Positions 52,790 to 64,000 of a DNA stretch of 64,000 bases are shown here, in pieces. The position numbers and the translations under genes are program-made. Each line of letters starts with the position of its first letter. The stretch's first letter is position 1. Source of the DNA: Norana najaformis. Its lineage: Eukaryota > Annelida > Clitellata > Crassiclitellata > Hormogastridae. The stretch is from contig OZ029929.1 of assembly GCA_964023275.1 (NCBI GenBank), positions 5,105,381-5,169,380 of the forward strand. The letters are read 5' to 3'. A model generated the notes under the pieces. It saw only the letters and a list, made by a program, of their open reading frames with translations, was not told where the DNA came from and ran no database searches.

Positions 52790-53080
52790 CAAAGTAAGAA
52801 AAATCCTAATTAATTTTAATACAACCTCTTTCTGCAGTGGTCCTCAGGGGTCTAGTTCTGAGGCTGAAGATGCAGTCAACTCATAGCGGCACCCTTAGGC
52901 AACTACCACTGACTTAATGCTGGAACTGCCTTCCTCTTGACCTGCGGCTTCAGTTACTTAGTCTCTCTCCTACCCAGTCCCGCAAACGCCTGAAATCCTT
53001 TTTGTTTGTTCAAGTCGGGAGCGCCACTGTTTCCTAAGTGGCGCTTTATAAATGTTCGTTTACAATTACAATGATCAGAC
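52790..53080 (+). mobile_element. LINE 3' end with (TTACAA) tail
   Basis: A frame reading WNCLPLDLR...LLSLSPTQSRKRLKSFLF is the terminal RT motif; it is followed by the GCGCCACTG...GTGGCGCTTTATAAATG 3' UTR and an ACAATTACAATG tail. This copy links the tail family to a non-LTR retrotransposon. Confidence 0.7.
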
Positions 53081-53938
53081 CATTAATGCTTAAATATGCC
53101 ACCTGATAGCTCAAGTCGGAACATTTTGTCCAGACACTGATGCCTAAAACATTGGGTTGGTCCAGAAATGTACAAAGGTGGGGTACAGCCAAAGTTCTCA
53201 CAATTATGAGCTCAACTTATGAACAGTTAACTCTTGAATTCATAGCTCAATTATCACAATTAAACAGTAAAAACAGATTGCTCATAATTTGGAATGCATA
53301 ACTTAAAACTAGCCTGTTGCACCAATACTGGTTGCAACAATACCTGTTGCTGAATCTTCAGAACTCGCTGCTCACAAGTGAGTAGTTCTCACTCGGTGCT
53401 CACAGCTCACTCAATAACTCATTGCTTGCTACATGTGCTATTCTAAATCTGCACACATAGCTAATATTCCCCAGCCTTCTCCATACCTCAATACCCATAA
53501 TTCCTGCTCATACCAGTTCTAACTTGATGCTTATAGTTTTACTGTTCAGCTACCACAATTTAGTCGCCATAACTCAAAGCCATAAATCAAATAAACCTAA
53601 ATTACCGTTCACAGCTAATTCTTCGTAACCCAATTCTTCAAACCTCCACTCCGTGCCTTTAACCTCCCCCCCCCCCCCCATAACCCATCGCAGTGCTCTG
53701 CTGCTGCAGCCGCCAAGATCGAGTCCACGACAATGCCGCAGACTCGACGTTAGGCGGCGCCACATGATCAACTCGATCATCACTGCGCCAAGTTCCTAAG
53801 ATTCCTCACAGGTGGTCGTTCGGTCGGCCACACCGCAGACCACGCACATCGGCAGCAGACGACGTCGTAAACAACTCCTCGATGCCTACTAAACACGATC
53901 GGAACCCACACACAGTTTCCTTGACCCCACTGCGTTAC

Positions 53939-54620
53939 CTGACGCCAGGAAAAGAATCCTCCACTCCGACGACAACTTAACCGTCACCAGAATATACACC
54001 ACTCAGCGCGTACACAACTGATCGCCATTATACAACGAAAACAAGACTGCGGCCAAGCCACGCAGGGCGGCTTGCCAGCTGCCCGGGCTACCGCCCTCTC
54101 GGCCGCTCGCCCGGCTGGCTTAAACTTTGTATAGAGAAGTTGAACACAGATCAATACTTCGTCAACTAGTAGGCACGGCCCTACAAGCTGCCTCGGGCAG
54201 TCGCCGGCTGCGGAGTCTGGATAATCGAGGCGGCTTCGCACCGGTGCAGCGGCTGCGATCGCCGCCGACTCGCTCGCCAAGCGGGCAGGCGGGCAGCACC
54301 ATCGATTCTCCTCGGCGCCCGGCCAGTCCTTTCCGTTGCGGCTAACGCGAGAACGACGGGCCGGGCAAGGAGCATCGAGCTGCGACCGTGTCTTGGAGAC
54401 GCACGAAGGACGCCATTTCGCACCGACAAGGAAAACTCGAAGAAACTTGGCGGACTAGCTACCAAGTGACGTCATGCAAGCGTCACTGCCGTTCTCGATA
54501 TCTGACACCCCGCCCGCCGCGAAACAAAGAGTGCCGACCACCATTCCTCCCTCCGTCAGTGCAAGGCGTCTTTCACTTTTGTGCCGCAGCACCGGCTCAT
54601 TAATAATTCATATAGCAGTG
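53939..54620 (-). promoter_or_regulatory. CpG-rich block, candidate promoter and first exon
   Basis: Markedly CpG- and GC-rich against AT-rich flanks, especially 54060-54560. On the minus strand, GGCGTCAG|GTAACG at 53939 is a usable donor, which would make a non-coding first exon for the MYT1 gene 3.9 kb downstream. Open frames on both strands here reflect base composition. A poly(C) run lies nearby at 53668-53681. Confidence 0.4.
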
Positions 54621-54734
54621 GCCATGTTGAACAGCGCTCCCCAGAAAATAGTCTATCAACACCAGCCTCTGTGAGGATTTGTGCCACTTTCCTCCGTCCT
54701 AAACTGTCCCGGTTGTTTAGTGGGCTTTACAATT

Positions 54735-54835
54735 CCGCCGGTGCCGTCTTCGGGTGGTGCCAGTCCACACTCTAGATAAAGGAGGAGGGCGACGCTAATC
54801 ATCTTCGTTATGACACAGCGTCATTAAAAAAAAGG
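54735..54835 (+). repeat. LINE-like 3' fragment, family E
   Basis: TTCGGGTGGTGCCAGTCC ... GATAAAGGAGGAGGGCGACGC ... ATCTTCGTTATGACACAGCG, ending in an A-rich run. Confidence 0.65.
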
Positions 54836-55489
54836 AAAGTGGCTTTTGCGCTGCACTGACAACCGCAAACCAACGGTTCGAAACCAGATCACGGAAAATT
54901 CCTGGCGCCCCTAGCGAACTCTAGTAGAACCAAATCAGTCGGATGCAAGTATCTTCTAGCTATTCTCGCTGCAAACCTACAGGTTATTCCAATCCGCAAA
55001 GTTTAACAGATACATTAGTTCTATAGAGTTTGTAGAGTGGGTACTCAGTTTAGAAGGCAATGGATACATGTTACAGCCAATGGAAGAACGAATGAACTAA
55101 CCTGATATCAATTACGTTCACTGCCATAGTTCTTGAGGCTCAAGCTATTTTTCAGTTCTGGGTAAAGCTCGCAATCTCTAGCTGTCAGGGCCACTGCACT
55201 GTTAAACTGAAGTCTAGGCAAAGCATACACTTGTGTGGTAAACTCGTGGCCAATCAGGGATCGTGCGAAAGGAGAAAGGCGCGGTCATCCATATACCGAA
55301 AAGGGGAGAGGAGCAATGCCTACTGCAGACTGCTGCACCTAAATTTGGTACATACAGTTATTTCAGTAAGGCTTGTGACTTAAACACCAACTCTGGTGTC
55401 GGCATTGCCCCAAATCTAACTACAGTCCTTTCGTTAGAAGCTACAGAATCACAGAACCCTACCCTATAGCACAGTTAGCCCTCCAAGAT

Positions 55490-55610
55490 TAATAAAGTGG
55501 GACTTAGTCGTCCGTCCAGGAGAATAGGGAAGGAAATGCCAAATGTGGGCCAGACGCAGGGTGGGGTCCAAAGTAGGACAGTTTTTGCAGATGTCCTTTA
55601 TGGACGACCC
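55490..55610 (-). repeat. Dispersed repeat, family D, reverse
   Basis: GGGTCGTCCATAAAGGACAT on the minus strand, with AAATGCCAAATG on the plus; matches 61500-61600. Confidence 0.5.
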
Positions 55611-56103
55611 CTAAACGCCCATCTCATTACCACAAAAGGCCATAACTTTTGCTTTGCTGTGAGCATTCCAGTTCCCATGATGGTGTTTGCAGCAACAGTC
55701 CTTAACTGTAACGATCATATAAGTATCCTAGTACCTGACTCTAAATTCTAACTGTATGCACTTCACCCTTCTTCAGCAGCCAAAGAACCAAGTCAAGAGA
55801 ACCAGAACAAAATGGCTCAGTCAAGACACCTCGTTAGTGGGTCACGTTCCAAACTCTTTGTTTGGAAACGGAACCACAAACATTGCTAGAAGCCAGAGTA
55901 TCAGCATCAAGGGGCAGATGGTAAATTTTGATGCCTAATTTCAGGTAAGGGTAAAAGCCTAAGAAGTCTGCTGGCAAGGAAAGGGTAACACATATCCACC
56001 CAAATGTAAGAAATGACATTAGTTTTCAACAGGTGTGGAAGGGATGACTGAATTATCCCTGTAAACCACAAAGAGCAAGAAATGGCAGCAACTTAGGGGA
56101 CTT

Positions 56104-56196
56104 GGAAACGGTCATTTATGGCTCAATGCCTAAAGGAAACAGTCATTTATGGCTCAATGCCTAAAGGAAACGGTCATTTATGGCTCAATGCCTAAA
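56104..56196. repeat. 31-bp minisatellite, 3 copies
   Basis: Three consecutive 31-bp units starting GGAAACGGTCATTTATGG, with a single substitution between them. Confidence 0.95.
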
Positions 56197-56459
56197 CAAG
56201 GTTTTCAAAAGGTTATCATAAAACAGTTGTCCTTACTTCTTACTTGGCCATCAATGGCTTTCACACTCAAAATTGTGCCGATGCCATTGGCTAGAATACT
56301 AATGAATGGAACGTTTTGCCGGGTAATGAAGCACAGTCCTTTATTAGACCACACTTGTGGAACAATATTCATCTTCATATGCATGTATTGCTTTGTTCAA
56401 ATCAGCTTAGAGTTAGTACTTAATTTTCAGCCATACTGCACATAGATACTGAACACATG

Positions 56460-57010
56460 GCCATGCTTCGAAATGTATTTACGCGAACGTTCCGGTTCAC
56501 ATTTGTGTTTGTTATCGCGTTTCTTCGTAGCGCACCCGGTGCGATTTGGTCGTTTTCGCTTCCGGAAAACTACACGCTAGTTCTCGGTGCTTGCCCGCCC
56601 GCCCGCACGCAACGTACGCTACACGACGCGAAACTTACGGGAAAACTTGCCAAGACCAAAAGCCGCGGCCAGCAGCAACTGGCACTTGGCCGGCCGATGC
56701 GGCAAATAATCAATATAGCACAGACGGACAGAGGCACTAGAGTTGCGAGAGGCGAACGCCTCAGCACCAGGCAAAAAGTGACTTCAGGTGCATATTTAAT
56801 CATCGTCCGGGCAGCCGCGGCCGACGTGCCGAGCCAAGCCAAATGCCGCGCCGCGCACTGCAGCAAGTTAGAGAAGAACTTGGTTAGCGTTTTCCGCGGC
56901 CACCGAAGGCAGCGCGAATTATTCATTAAAAACGACGGTATTGACGTATCTCCGCTATGATCACCTGACTTACATGTAGTCCTCCTCAGAAGCCATAGAC
57001 ATGAAGACGA
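56460..57010 (-). promoter_or_regulatory. Second CpG-rich block with a candidate coding first exon
   Basis: 56460-56960 is CpG-rich. At its right edge the minus strand reads ATG (57002 or 56996) ...MASEEDY then AT|GTAAGT with donor at 56973, a perfect consensus. It could be an upstream first exon of the MYT1 gene in phase 2, if the next exon starts at the alternative acceptor CTAG before the 50057 ATG. Speculative. Confidence 0.3.
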
Positions 57011-60000
57011 ATCAACTCTACCACAAATACATAAACACCGGCAAGGGGGCTGATAATTGGATTAGACTGTGGACTTCCATGCCGTTGGATACGTACGTCT
57101 ATTTAGCCCAGTTCGAAACTCTGCACAGACTGCCTGCCATTTACCCTGCAGAAAAAGTCGCCTTAACATCAAGGCAGCAATGCAAAAACTGATTTCCAGT
57201 GGTTTCCAAAAACCGCAGTGCAATCTAGAATGCAAACACTGTCCAAAACTGCTTTCGACAAACCTGATTAACACAACTCCAAAATGGAGGAAATAGTAGT
57301 ATTTAACTTCTTTGAACTGAACCAGCTTCCTTGAATAAACTACAAGTGAAATGTCACGTCATACTTTGTCAAGTTGTATCTCCTGCACTCATCCACTGCT
57401 TTTGTGAGGTTCTTAAAATGAGCTGCATACCTACCTACATACATACCCACATACAAACATTCATAAAAACATACATACATACATCTAAAGTCCACTCGTC
57501 AGGTACTAAACTCATGCCATAAAAATAATCACACCATTTGTCATCATTGCAATTGACAACAATCTGTGCAATAACAATAGTTTGCATAATTTCTGTAAAC
57601 ATACTCGTTTAAGTTTTATTTACTATTTCTGCAGCTGTGTAAACACATATCCTCTGAATTATAAACTCTTAAGAGTAACTTTTGGTAATTGCAAACATTC
57701 GATTGGCTTAAAAGCTCAGCCATAAGTGGTCTAGTAATAAAGGCCTACAAACCAGTAGCGGTAACATTAGCCTTTCGTAGCAATTAGACACAAAGTATCT
57801 GAAACATAACAGCCACCAGTAAGTCTGCCTATGAATTTTCCAGTTCACATTCAAGTTTAAATTTAACAGCATATACTTATCAAGTATTCAAAAAATCTTG
57901 CAGGGTAAATTCTTGCAGGATGAAATCTACTGGATAAATTGGAGGGATCCAATTCCTCTCCCTGTATCGTGGCAATTGGCAGATAAGCGTGCCTGCAAGT
58001 CTTTGTTTGGACTCCTGCTTCTGTAGGGTACATCTGCTCCTAATTCATTTGTTTGACTACAGCTGAATGCACTGATCACACACACTCACAAACAAAACTG
58101 TCGAATGCACAGATGACATATGTTACGGACACTGGCCAACACAAAGACGTGAATAAAAACTTTGAGACTTTCCAAACTCTCGGACAAAAGAAAGACCTGG
58201 CGGACAGAGAATGAGGCATCAGCAGCGCAAACAGCCCAAGCCCGCCGTGTCAGAGGCTTTGTCAAGTGGTCGTCAGCCGTGCAGGCAGCACTTCTCAAAG
58301 TTGCCCCTATGAGTGAATCGCAGGACCACCTGTCCCTATTCAAAACTTAAAGTTTGGCCTTCGTAACACACTCAAAGAAAGGTGGACAGTTATGTTTAGC
58401 TCAGTCAAACAAGGCTTTTACCACATGAGTTGCTGTTCATATATCATGCATAATTTTTCTTTTACATGCCTCAAAGATGATGATGATAGTGATGACGATG
58501 ACTGTGATGACAAAGGTAAGCTTGAAGTAGCAGTCAGTGTTTTAAGGCATCCTCTACAGCTGCCAGGGCTACTGATGTCAACCTTACCTTACCTTCTGAC
58601 CATTGATAAACTTAAAATAATAAATGCCATGTAAGTTGTAACAAAACAACTGAGCATCAAAACCTGACCCATTACTAACCTGATGTAAAAATAACTAGTA
58701 TGATTATATATCAATAATCACAAATTAAATAATAATATCAATTTCGACAAATTTAGCCAATTTTATAACTGCCATTCTTTAGCTGCATGATCACTGACTT
58801 TGAACCACCAAGTCAAGTTGATTGTACTCAGTAAATATATTTCCTCAGACATGGTCCTAATCCTTGGAAGTAACAGCATAAAATCTACATTTGATTCTTA
58901 ATTTCTAGAACCTTCTTGCTAAAATGCAGCCACACCAAAGCATGCCAGTAACTATAAGAACTCCTTCAACGATAGTGTTAAATATTATTACACAGATATA
59001 TGTGTGTGTGTCTGTGTTTGTGTGGAGTGATATAAATCATATATATCTTATAATTCTTCTTCAGAGTCCTTAGGTCTAAGACTCCAACGACGTCATTCTT
59101 CTCTGTTCTGTGCTTATGTATTACATATAAGCTATTATATCATGAATGCTAGTTAATCAATTCACCTTAACAGTGCATGTAGCTGGAAAAAGATAAGTCT
59201 TTGATTGTTTGTAAAATGTGATAAGAGAACAAGAAAGGTTAAGCACAGCTTGTTGTATACTGAGTTCCAATGTCTGAAAAAGTACACAAGTCACAAGTGT
59301 CTCTCCGTGGCAGGAAGGGACAAACAGATGGCCAGAGGAGGCTGATCTTAAGTTTGTCTTGTGAGATTTAGTCTACGTGGATGGCACAAGTAGTAGAAAT
59401 GCGCTTCATACAACAGAACTCCAGATAGAGCCTGTTGCACTGACACCAAACCATTAAGCTGATGACATGGTGTAAACCCAAAGCACAAGTAACATGAAAT
59501 TTACTCAGTCGTCCAGACATTACTTGTAATACGATTTACATCATACTTCGCAACATCATGGTCGATATGTACTTCAGACCACTGCACACTCTTAAAAGTA
59601 ATGTGTGCCAATAGCACACACTACTGTGTCCAGAACCTTCCCTTGCCTTCATTATGTCAAAGGTTCAAAACAACCTTGATCAACAGCAGATCATGTTGGG
59701 CTAAGAGCGATATTGAGGAGTGTCTGTAAAGTGGCGCTATTGCGGTGTTCATTTACGTTACATTACATAATATGTCCTAAATGCTCACATATTTTATCTG
59801 GCAACAAAGCACACTAATTATAGCCCATAGTGATGTTTTAATGTGCTGGCCACATTAGTGTCAGTATGTTACCAGACATCACATTATTTACTAAACTTTA
59901 CGACTGGATAAATACAACTTGTGTGTAACATACCATGTAGATCTTGCAAGCATTTTTGCAATTTGTCATCTAACAAAGTGTATAATGCAAAGTAGATCTA

Positions 60001-60577
60001 ACCTCATTTAACTTTTTCACTTCTATAGCATTGCTAAGATAACGCAAAAGGCGTCGATTGATAACACAAAGGCTTATCTCTGAGATCTGAGGTCCCTATG
60101 TGTAATAAGGGCTTTAGTAAATGATGATAAGCTGGCCATTTTCATTTGATGCTAAAGCAATGCCACTAAACCAATTTTTAAAGCCAAAATGTACCTTTTA
60201 AAGTAAATACTTGCTTGTACTTCTTTCATAATTTTATTTATATCTATTAGGTAATGCATTGAACTGTCTGATGCATAAGCAGTTATACACTGCTCACTTT
60301 TAAACTGCAAATGCAGTGTCATGTAATGTCGCAATTTATACAGTATACCCAGAGAACCTAAAGTGTGAGAAGTTGGCAAAAGTTGTTGAATAATGTGCCT
60401 GCGCTACAATAGCATGAAAACAAACTGAAGGATCCGATATTTGTTAATCTTAATTATACTTTCACTAGTCACAAAGTTTTCTACTAAGTCATCTTCCGCT
60501 TGATGTAACCTGTTTCACCCCTTTGTCGTAATATAAAAAATTTTCTAAATAAGCTTGGCTAAAGTCAATAAACATAC

Positions 60578-60950
60578 CTTAAACAAAGTACAACTCCCTA
60601 CGTTGTCAGAAGTCCATCCATTCAGTATCGACAAAGACTGATGGAAATTGGTGCTTAGCAGTTCTCGGCAAAATTCGCGACCAGCTCGCACGAAACACTT
60701 CCTCCAGTTTCGGCGAAAATCGTCTGCGATGCCAATTTAACAGCTCTTTGGAAACTTTCGTAAGCTTTCGGAATAGTTTTCAACGAGATTTAAAGCTTCT
60801 GGGCAGGTTTTTGAAGATTTAAAGCAACGAAATCTTTCACCCAATCATCAACGCATCCAAAGCAAACAGCGAACACGGCCAGTGCGCATGTCCATACGAT
60901 TATCGCGCGGCTGTTCCAGAGATTTTTGCTCCTAGAAGTCTCCCCGTGTA
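60578..60950 (-). promoter_or_regulatory. Promoter-like block with a candidate non-coding exon
   Basis: Local CpG enrichment, an inverted CCAAT box (ATTGG on the minus strand near 60843) and TGCGCATG (NRF1-like) near 60885. On the minus strand, GTTTAAG|GTATGT gives a good donor at 60577. Consistent with a distal first exon of a minus-strand gene, MYT1 being the nearest. Confidence 0.3.
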
Positions 60951-61054
60951 ATGTAACGTCATGCAATGAGAAAAATAAGCGCCTTACAAAATTCTTGAGG
61001 TGCTATGAAAATTGCTTCAGCGTTATGGCGGTCTAAGTCCGCAGTAGAGATTTC

Positions 61055-61245
61055 AAGTTGGGCTAACACGGTACCTTAAATGGCGTGGCGTACATTCAAA
61101 CGGGCAGCAGTGATAAATGAATGAATGAATATTAAGAGATTAACGTGCCAGACATCAAAAGACATCAGATTTCATCCGATAATTTCGTTGAAAAATGAGC
61201 AGGGTTGAAGCCATACGGTTGCTATAGAAAACATGTACATTTATT
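61055..61245 (+). repeat. Dispersed repeat, family C, longest copy
   Basis: GGGCTAACACGGTACC ... ATTCAAACGGGCAGCAGTG ... (AATG)n ... TTCGTTGAAAAATGAGCAGG ... CTATAGAAAAC. Confidence 0.7.
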
Positions 61246-61499
61246 CATCCAGGTTAAGTGAGTTAACCTCATTTACTTAATGCATCTCTGCAAAAATTGA
61301 TACTTACTTTGTCAAATCTGTCAGACTGAAAGGATTAGAACTTTTTCTGTAAACAGGACAGGAGTGTGTTGTTCAGGTTTCATTTACGTAACGTATGCAA
61401 TATAAATGAATTGATTTCCAGCATTTGCCCAACATAGGCAACTTAGGTCGAGCAAATAAACCAACAGCATGGGGCAGCACAGTGGAGTTAGTCCACATG

Positions 61500-61600
61500 T
61501 CTGCCTTTAAACTATGGGGTCGTCCATGAAGGACGCCCACAAAATATTGCCTATTCTGGACCCTCCTTTCCCTTGTCCGCATTTGACATTACCCTTCCTG
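61500..61600 (+). repeat. Dispersed repeat, family D
   Basis: TATGGGGTCGTCCATGAAGG ... GACCCTCCTTTCCCTTGTCC; see 4015 and 55490. Confidence 0.55.
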
Positions 61601-61849
61601 TTCCTCTTTCCTTTCCTCTGTTGGCTGGTTCTGTGTCTGCTGGGATTCCCTTCTTGGCTTTCTGACTGGACTCACCACAGAATTTGGCTTGCACAGCAAT
61701 TTCGCTTAGCAGTGACCATCGACTGATCCGTTGAGCATTATTACAGTGGCACTACAGAAATTCTGATTATTATTATCTTTGCAGACATTCAGCGGATTGC
61801 TCCCTGCCAGTATGCCCTAGATTTGCCATGTGTGTTCATCTTTAATCTG

Positions 61850-62045
61850 TGGGACAGTAGCCAGCTGGGATGAGCGTTCAGCTTGTAAGGTGGAGAGTAT
61901 GGGTTTGAGCATTCCCTGAGAGGGTTACTACACAGGGACCTTCTGCAATGCGACATACATTCTCACAATTGATCTGCGCCATCAACTGATGCTTTGTCAT
62001 TAGACAGTGACACTTAATGAATGCAGAAATAGTAATAAAAATAAT
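61850..62045 (+). repeat. tRNA-derived SINE, family 2
   Basis: GTAGCCAGCTGGGATGAGCG and B-box-like GGGTTTGAGCATTCC, then ACACAGGGACCTT and CAACTGATGCTTTGTCATTA, ending GCAGAAATA. Confidence 0.75.
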
Positions 62046-62239
62046 AGATATATAAATAACAACGATCCTTTCCACCCAGCACACAAACATGTTGGGCAAT
62101 GCTGGAACAACCTTGTGCAAATATGTGTACTGATTAGGATGGGGTCTTCTCAAAATCACTAAAAGATCTATCAGTTGTTGGATTGCTGTGCTATATTAGC
62201 TTGCATGTGCTTGAGCTAAAAGATCTATCAACTACAGGA

Positions 62240-62580
62240 CTGCGTGGCAAAGGACAATTGCTAATTGAGCCCAATAATTTGAATATATGAATATTAACAA
62301 ACTTCTCATCAAGCAATTGCTGGCTGAGACAAATAATTCCAATAGGTTAATGACAAACTGCTGATTGAGCCAAACAGACTGAATAGAACGATGACAAAGT
62401 ACTGAACAAGCCAAATAGATTGAGCAGGTCAAAGACAAACTGCTGATTGCACCAAGAAGATGTAACAGAGCGATAATAAATTGTTATCAAGTGACTGCTA
62501 CAGAGCCCAGTAGGCTGACTTGATCAAAGAAAATTATTGCTGATTAATCCAATAAGACTGAACAGGGGCAACTAAGGTTA
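62240..62580. repeat. Degenerate ~45-bp tandem repeat
   Basis: About seven loose units of the type ACAAACTGCTGATTGAGCC followed by AATAGACTGAACAG. Units differ by indels. Confidence 0.65.
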
Positions 62581-63205
62581 AACCGGAATAAAAATCAACA
62601 AAATATTTATTGATTTATAATTACTCAAAGAATAAAAAATATACAAAGATCCTGACAGTCCAAGCCTGTGTGTTGATCGTGTTAGTTTAGCTGACTGTCA
62701 ATTCCTTTGTGCGTTAAAGTCTGAAGAAAAACCCAGTGGAAAACTAAGGAAGCTGACAGCTTTTCATAGCCTCAAAACTAATTTCACCAAATCCAATGAA
62801 CAGCTTAGGAAGAAACAAAGGTACAATGTAAATGATATAACCATTAACGTAACACCAATGTGGTAATGTCAGTACATTAACCCAGTAACATTACATTACA
62901 GATATATATAAGATACCAGTACCAAAAATTTTATTTAGCACTCTGAGGCTTTTAGAAGTTTCCATGGCCTATTAAAAGAATACTAAAATCATTAAGTACC
63001 CAAAACCCACTTGGGGTCATAGGACTAGCCTGCAATTTACATCTTTAGACATAAATTTCAGTCAATCAAGTTAAGTAATCATGCAATTTACAGTTTTCTT
63101 TACTAATAATAAAATAATAACAAGAGTAATAATAATAATACTCTTTCAGATGACCATTAACAGCTTTTACCACAATGTCTTTTTCCTGAGGTATTACATG
63201 TACCT

Positions 63206-63520
63206 TGAATTAAAACATAATAATAATAATAATAATAGTAATAGTAGTAATAATAGTTATAATAGTAATAATAATGCTGATCAAGTTGTCTTCCATGGCA
63301 CTTTTGCCATGCCTGAACTTGACGAGATGTAGCCGTTCCATATAATTTCTCACTTTCTGCTCAGATTTCTTAAATCCTGAGGGTTCATATCTACCTTCGG
63401 GCAGAAAAAACTAATAATAATAAATTAATAATAATAACAACAACAAATACCAATAAATAACAAAAATTTAATTTTTAGTTCCTGAGGGATCATTTCTACC
63501 TCGGGTAAAAATAACAATAT
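63206..63520. repeat. (AAT)n tracts and a twice-repeated TCCTGAGGG element
   Basis: (AAT)n/(AGT)n at 63206-63275. TCCTGAGGGTTCATATCTAC at 63376 and TCCTGAGGGATCATTTCTAC at 63480, each followed by C(T)TCGGG(C/T)A and an AAT-rich tail; they may be SINE ends. Confidence 0.6.
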
Positions 63521-64000
63521 TAATAAAAACAATAATCTTCATGCTGTGGATATGATGCTGGCAAGCACAGTAAAGTAAAAAATTCCAAGCTCAAGGTTAG
63601 TTCTTGGATGGTTGACCTCTCCTGGCTTACCAGGTCATCAGGGTCAACTACCCTGCCAATCCTCTGGAGTTGCTACTTACTCACTAGAGGAGCTACGAAC
63701 ACAAGTAAAGATGTTTAAAGTGTGCTTTTGGCGAATTGCTGATGCTGGATTTATTCTTCAGCCAAAAGATATTAAAACACCATGCGTTTCAAAAGTTTTT
63801 AATGAGACGTGCAAGCATGCCTGTTACTTTTTTACCTCTTCCACTTTTCATCTATTCTATTTGGTCAACTTCAGATAATCTGAAGCAATGAAAAAGAAAA
63901 CTTTCTGAAGCTAAGCTCGATTTTTGGTCAAGATAGGACCATCACAAACTAATCTTAACCACACTGTGTAAACTGTCTGTTAGCTGCCACGAGGAACCGA

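Larger units (their letters stand above)
57011..64000. other. Intergenic or distal 5' intron, no coding exon recognised
   Basis: AT-rich with the repeats listed separately. Also (CATA)n at 57430-57485, a GAT-rich acidic-looking frame at 58475-58515, and interrupted (GT)n at about 58995-59020. No protein family is recognisable on either strand. Confidence 0.5.

Noticed and set aside
56457-56960. 167-residue plus-strand ORF and a 118-residue minus-strand ORF
   Set aside because: Both lie in a CpG-rich block where stop codons are rare; neither shows domain features, and they overlap on opposite strands.
58392-58634. Acidic DDDDSDDDDCDDK frame followed by GTAAGC
   Set aside because: A GAT trinucleotide run beside a chance donor; no acceptor or neighbouring exon supports it.

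Overview
The window is animal nuclear DNA, AT-rich and full of repeats, with spliced genes whose introns run from about 200 bases to several kb. The gene set (a six-finger MYT1-family CCHHC zinc-finger factor, mitochondrial RPUSD4, SelO, a SWIB-domain protein) fits a bilaterian invertebrate; I cannot name the phylum. tRNA-derived SINEs, decayed non-LTR retrotransposon 3' ends and hAT-type MITEs fill the introns and intergenic space. There is no sign of bacterial, viral or plasmid sequence.

Layout: (1) 1-1666, plus strand, 3' half of a SWIB/MDM2-domain gene whose start lies outside the window. (2) 4719-7323, minus strand, two-exon SELENOO (SelO pseudokinase, protein AMPylase) with Cys where vertebrates have Sec. 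(3) 8434-16488, plus strand, nine-exon RPUSD4 (mitochondrial RNA pseudouridine synthase) with an unusual ~500-residue N-terminal extension. SELENOO and RPUSD4 are head to head across 1.1 kb. (4) 16.5-22 kb, repeat-rich intergenic DNA. (5) 22046-23371, plus strand, a GC-rich intronless gene for a type II membrane protein with a methyltransferase-like domain, followed by a decayed fragment of a second copy. (6) 23.6-31.2 kb, intergenic, with tandem repeats, an X-box motif and a 745-bp hAT MITE. (7) 31254-50057, minus strand, sixteen coding exons of a MYT1/MYT1L/ST18-family transcription factor; every exon phase agrees and the model gives 1794 residues. (8) 50-64 kb, two CpG-rich blocks and one further promoter-like block, which may hold non-coding first exons of the MYT1 gene, in otherwise repeat-dominated DNA.

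The genes do not form a functional cluster. SELENOO and RPUSD4 both act in mitochondria in other animals and could share the divergent promoter region. The MYT1 gene is the most informative: three of its six fingers start on identical 63-nt phase 2-2 exons, four fingers are cut by an intron at the same codon, one intron is GC-AG, and one exon carries three CtBP-binding-like PxDLS motifs.

I found no operon, CRISPR array or defence system, and nothing I would call a new biological system. The best leads are the RPUSD4 N-terminal repeat module, the architecture of the MYT1 exons, and the intronless methyltransferase-like gene.
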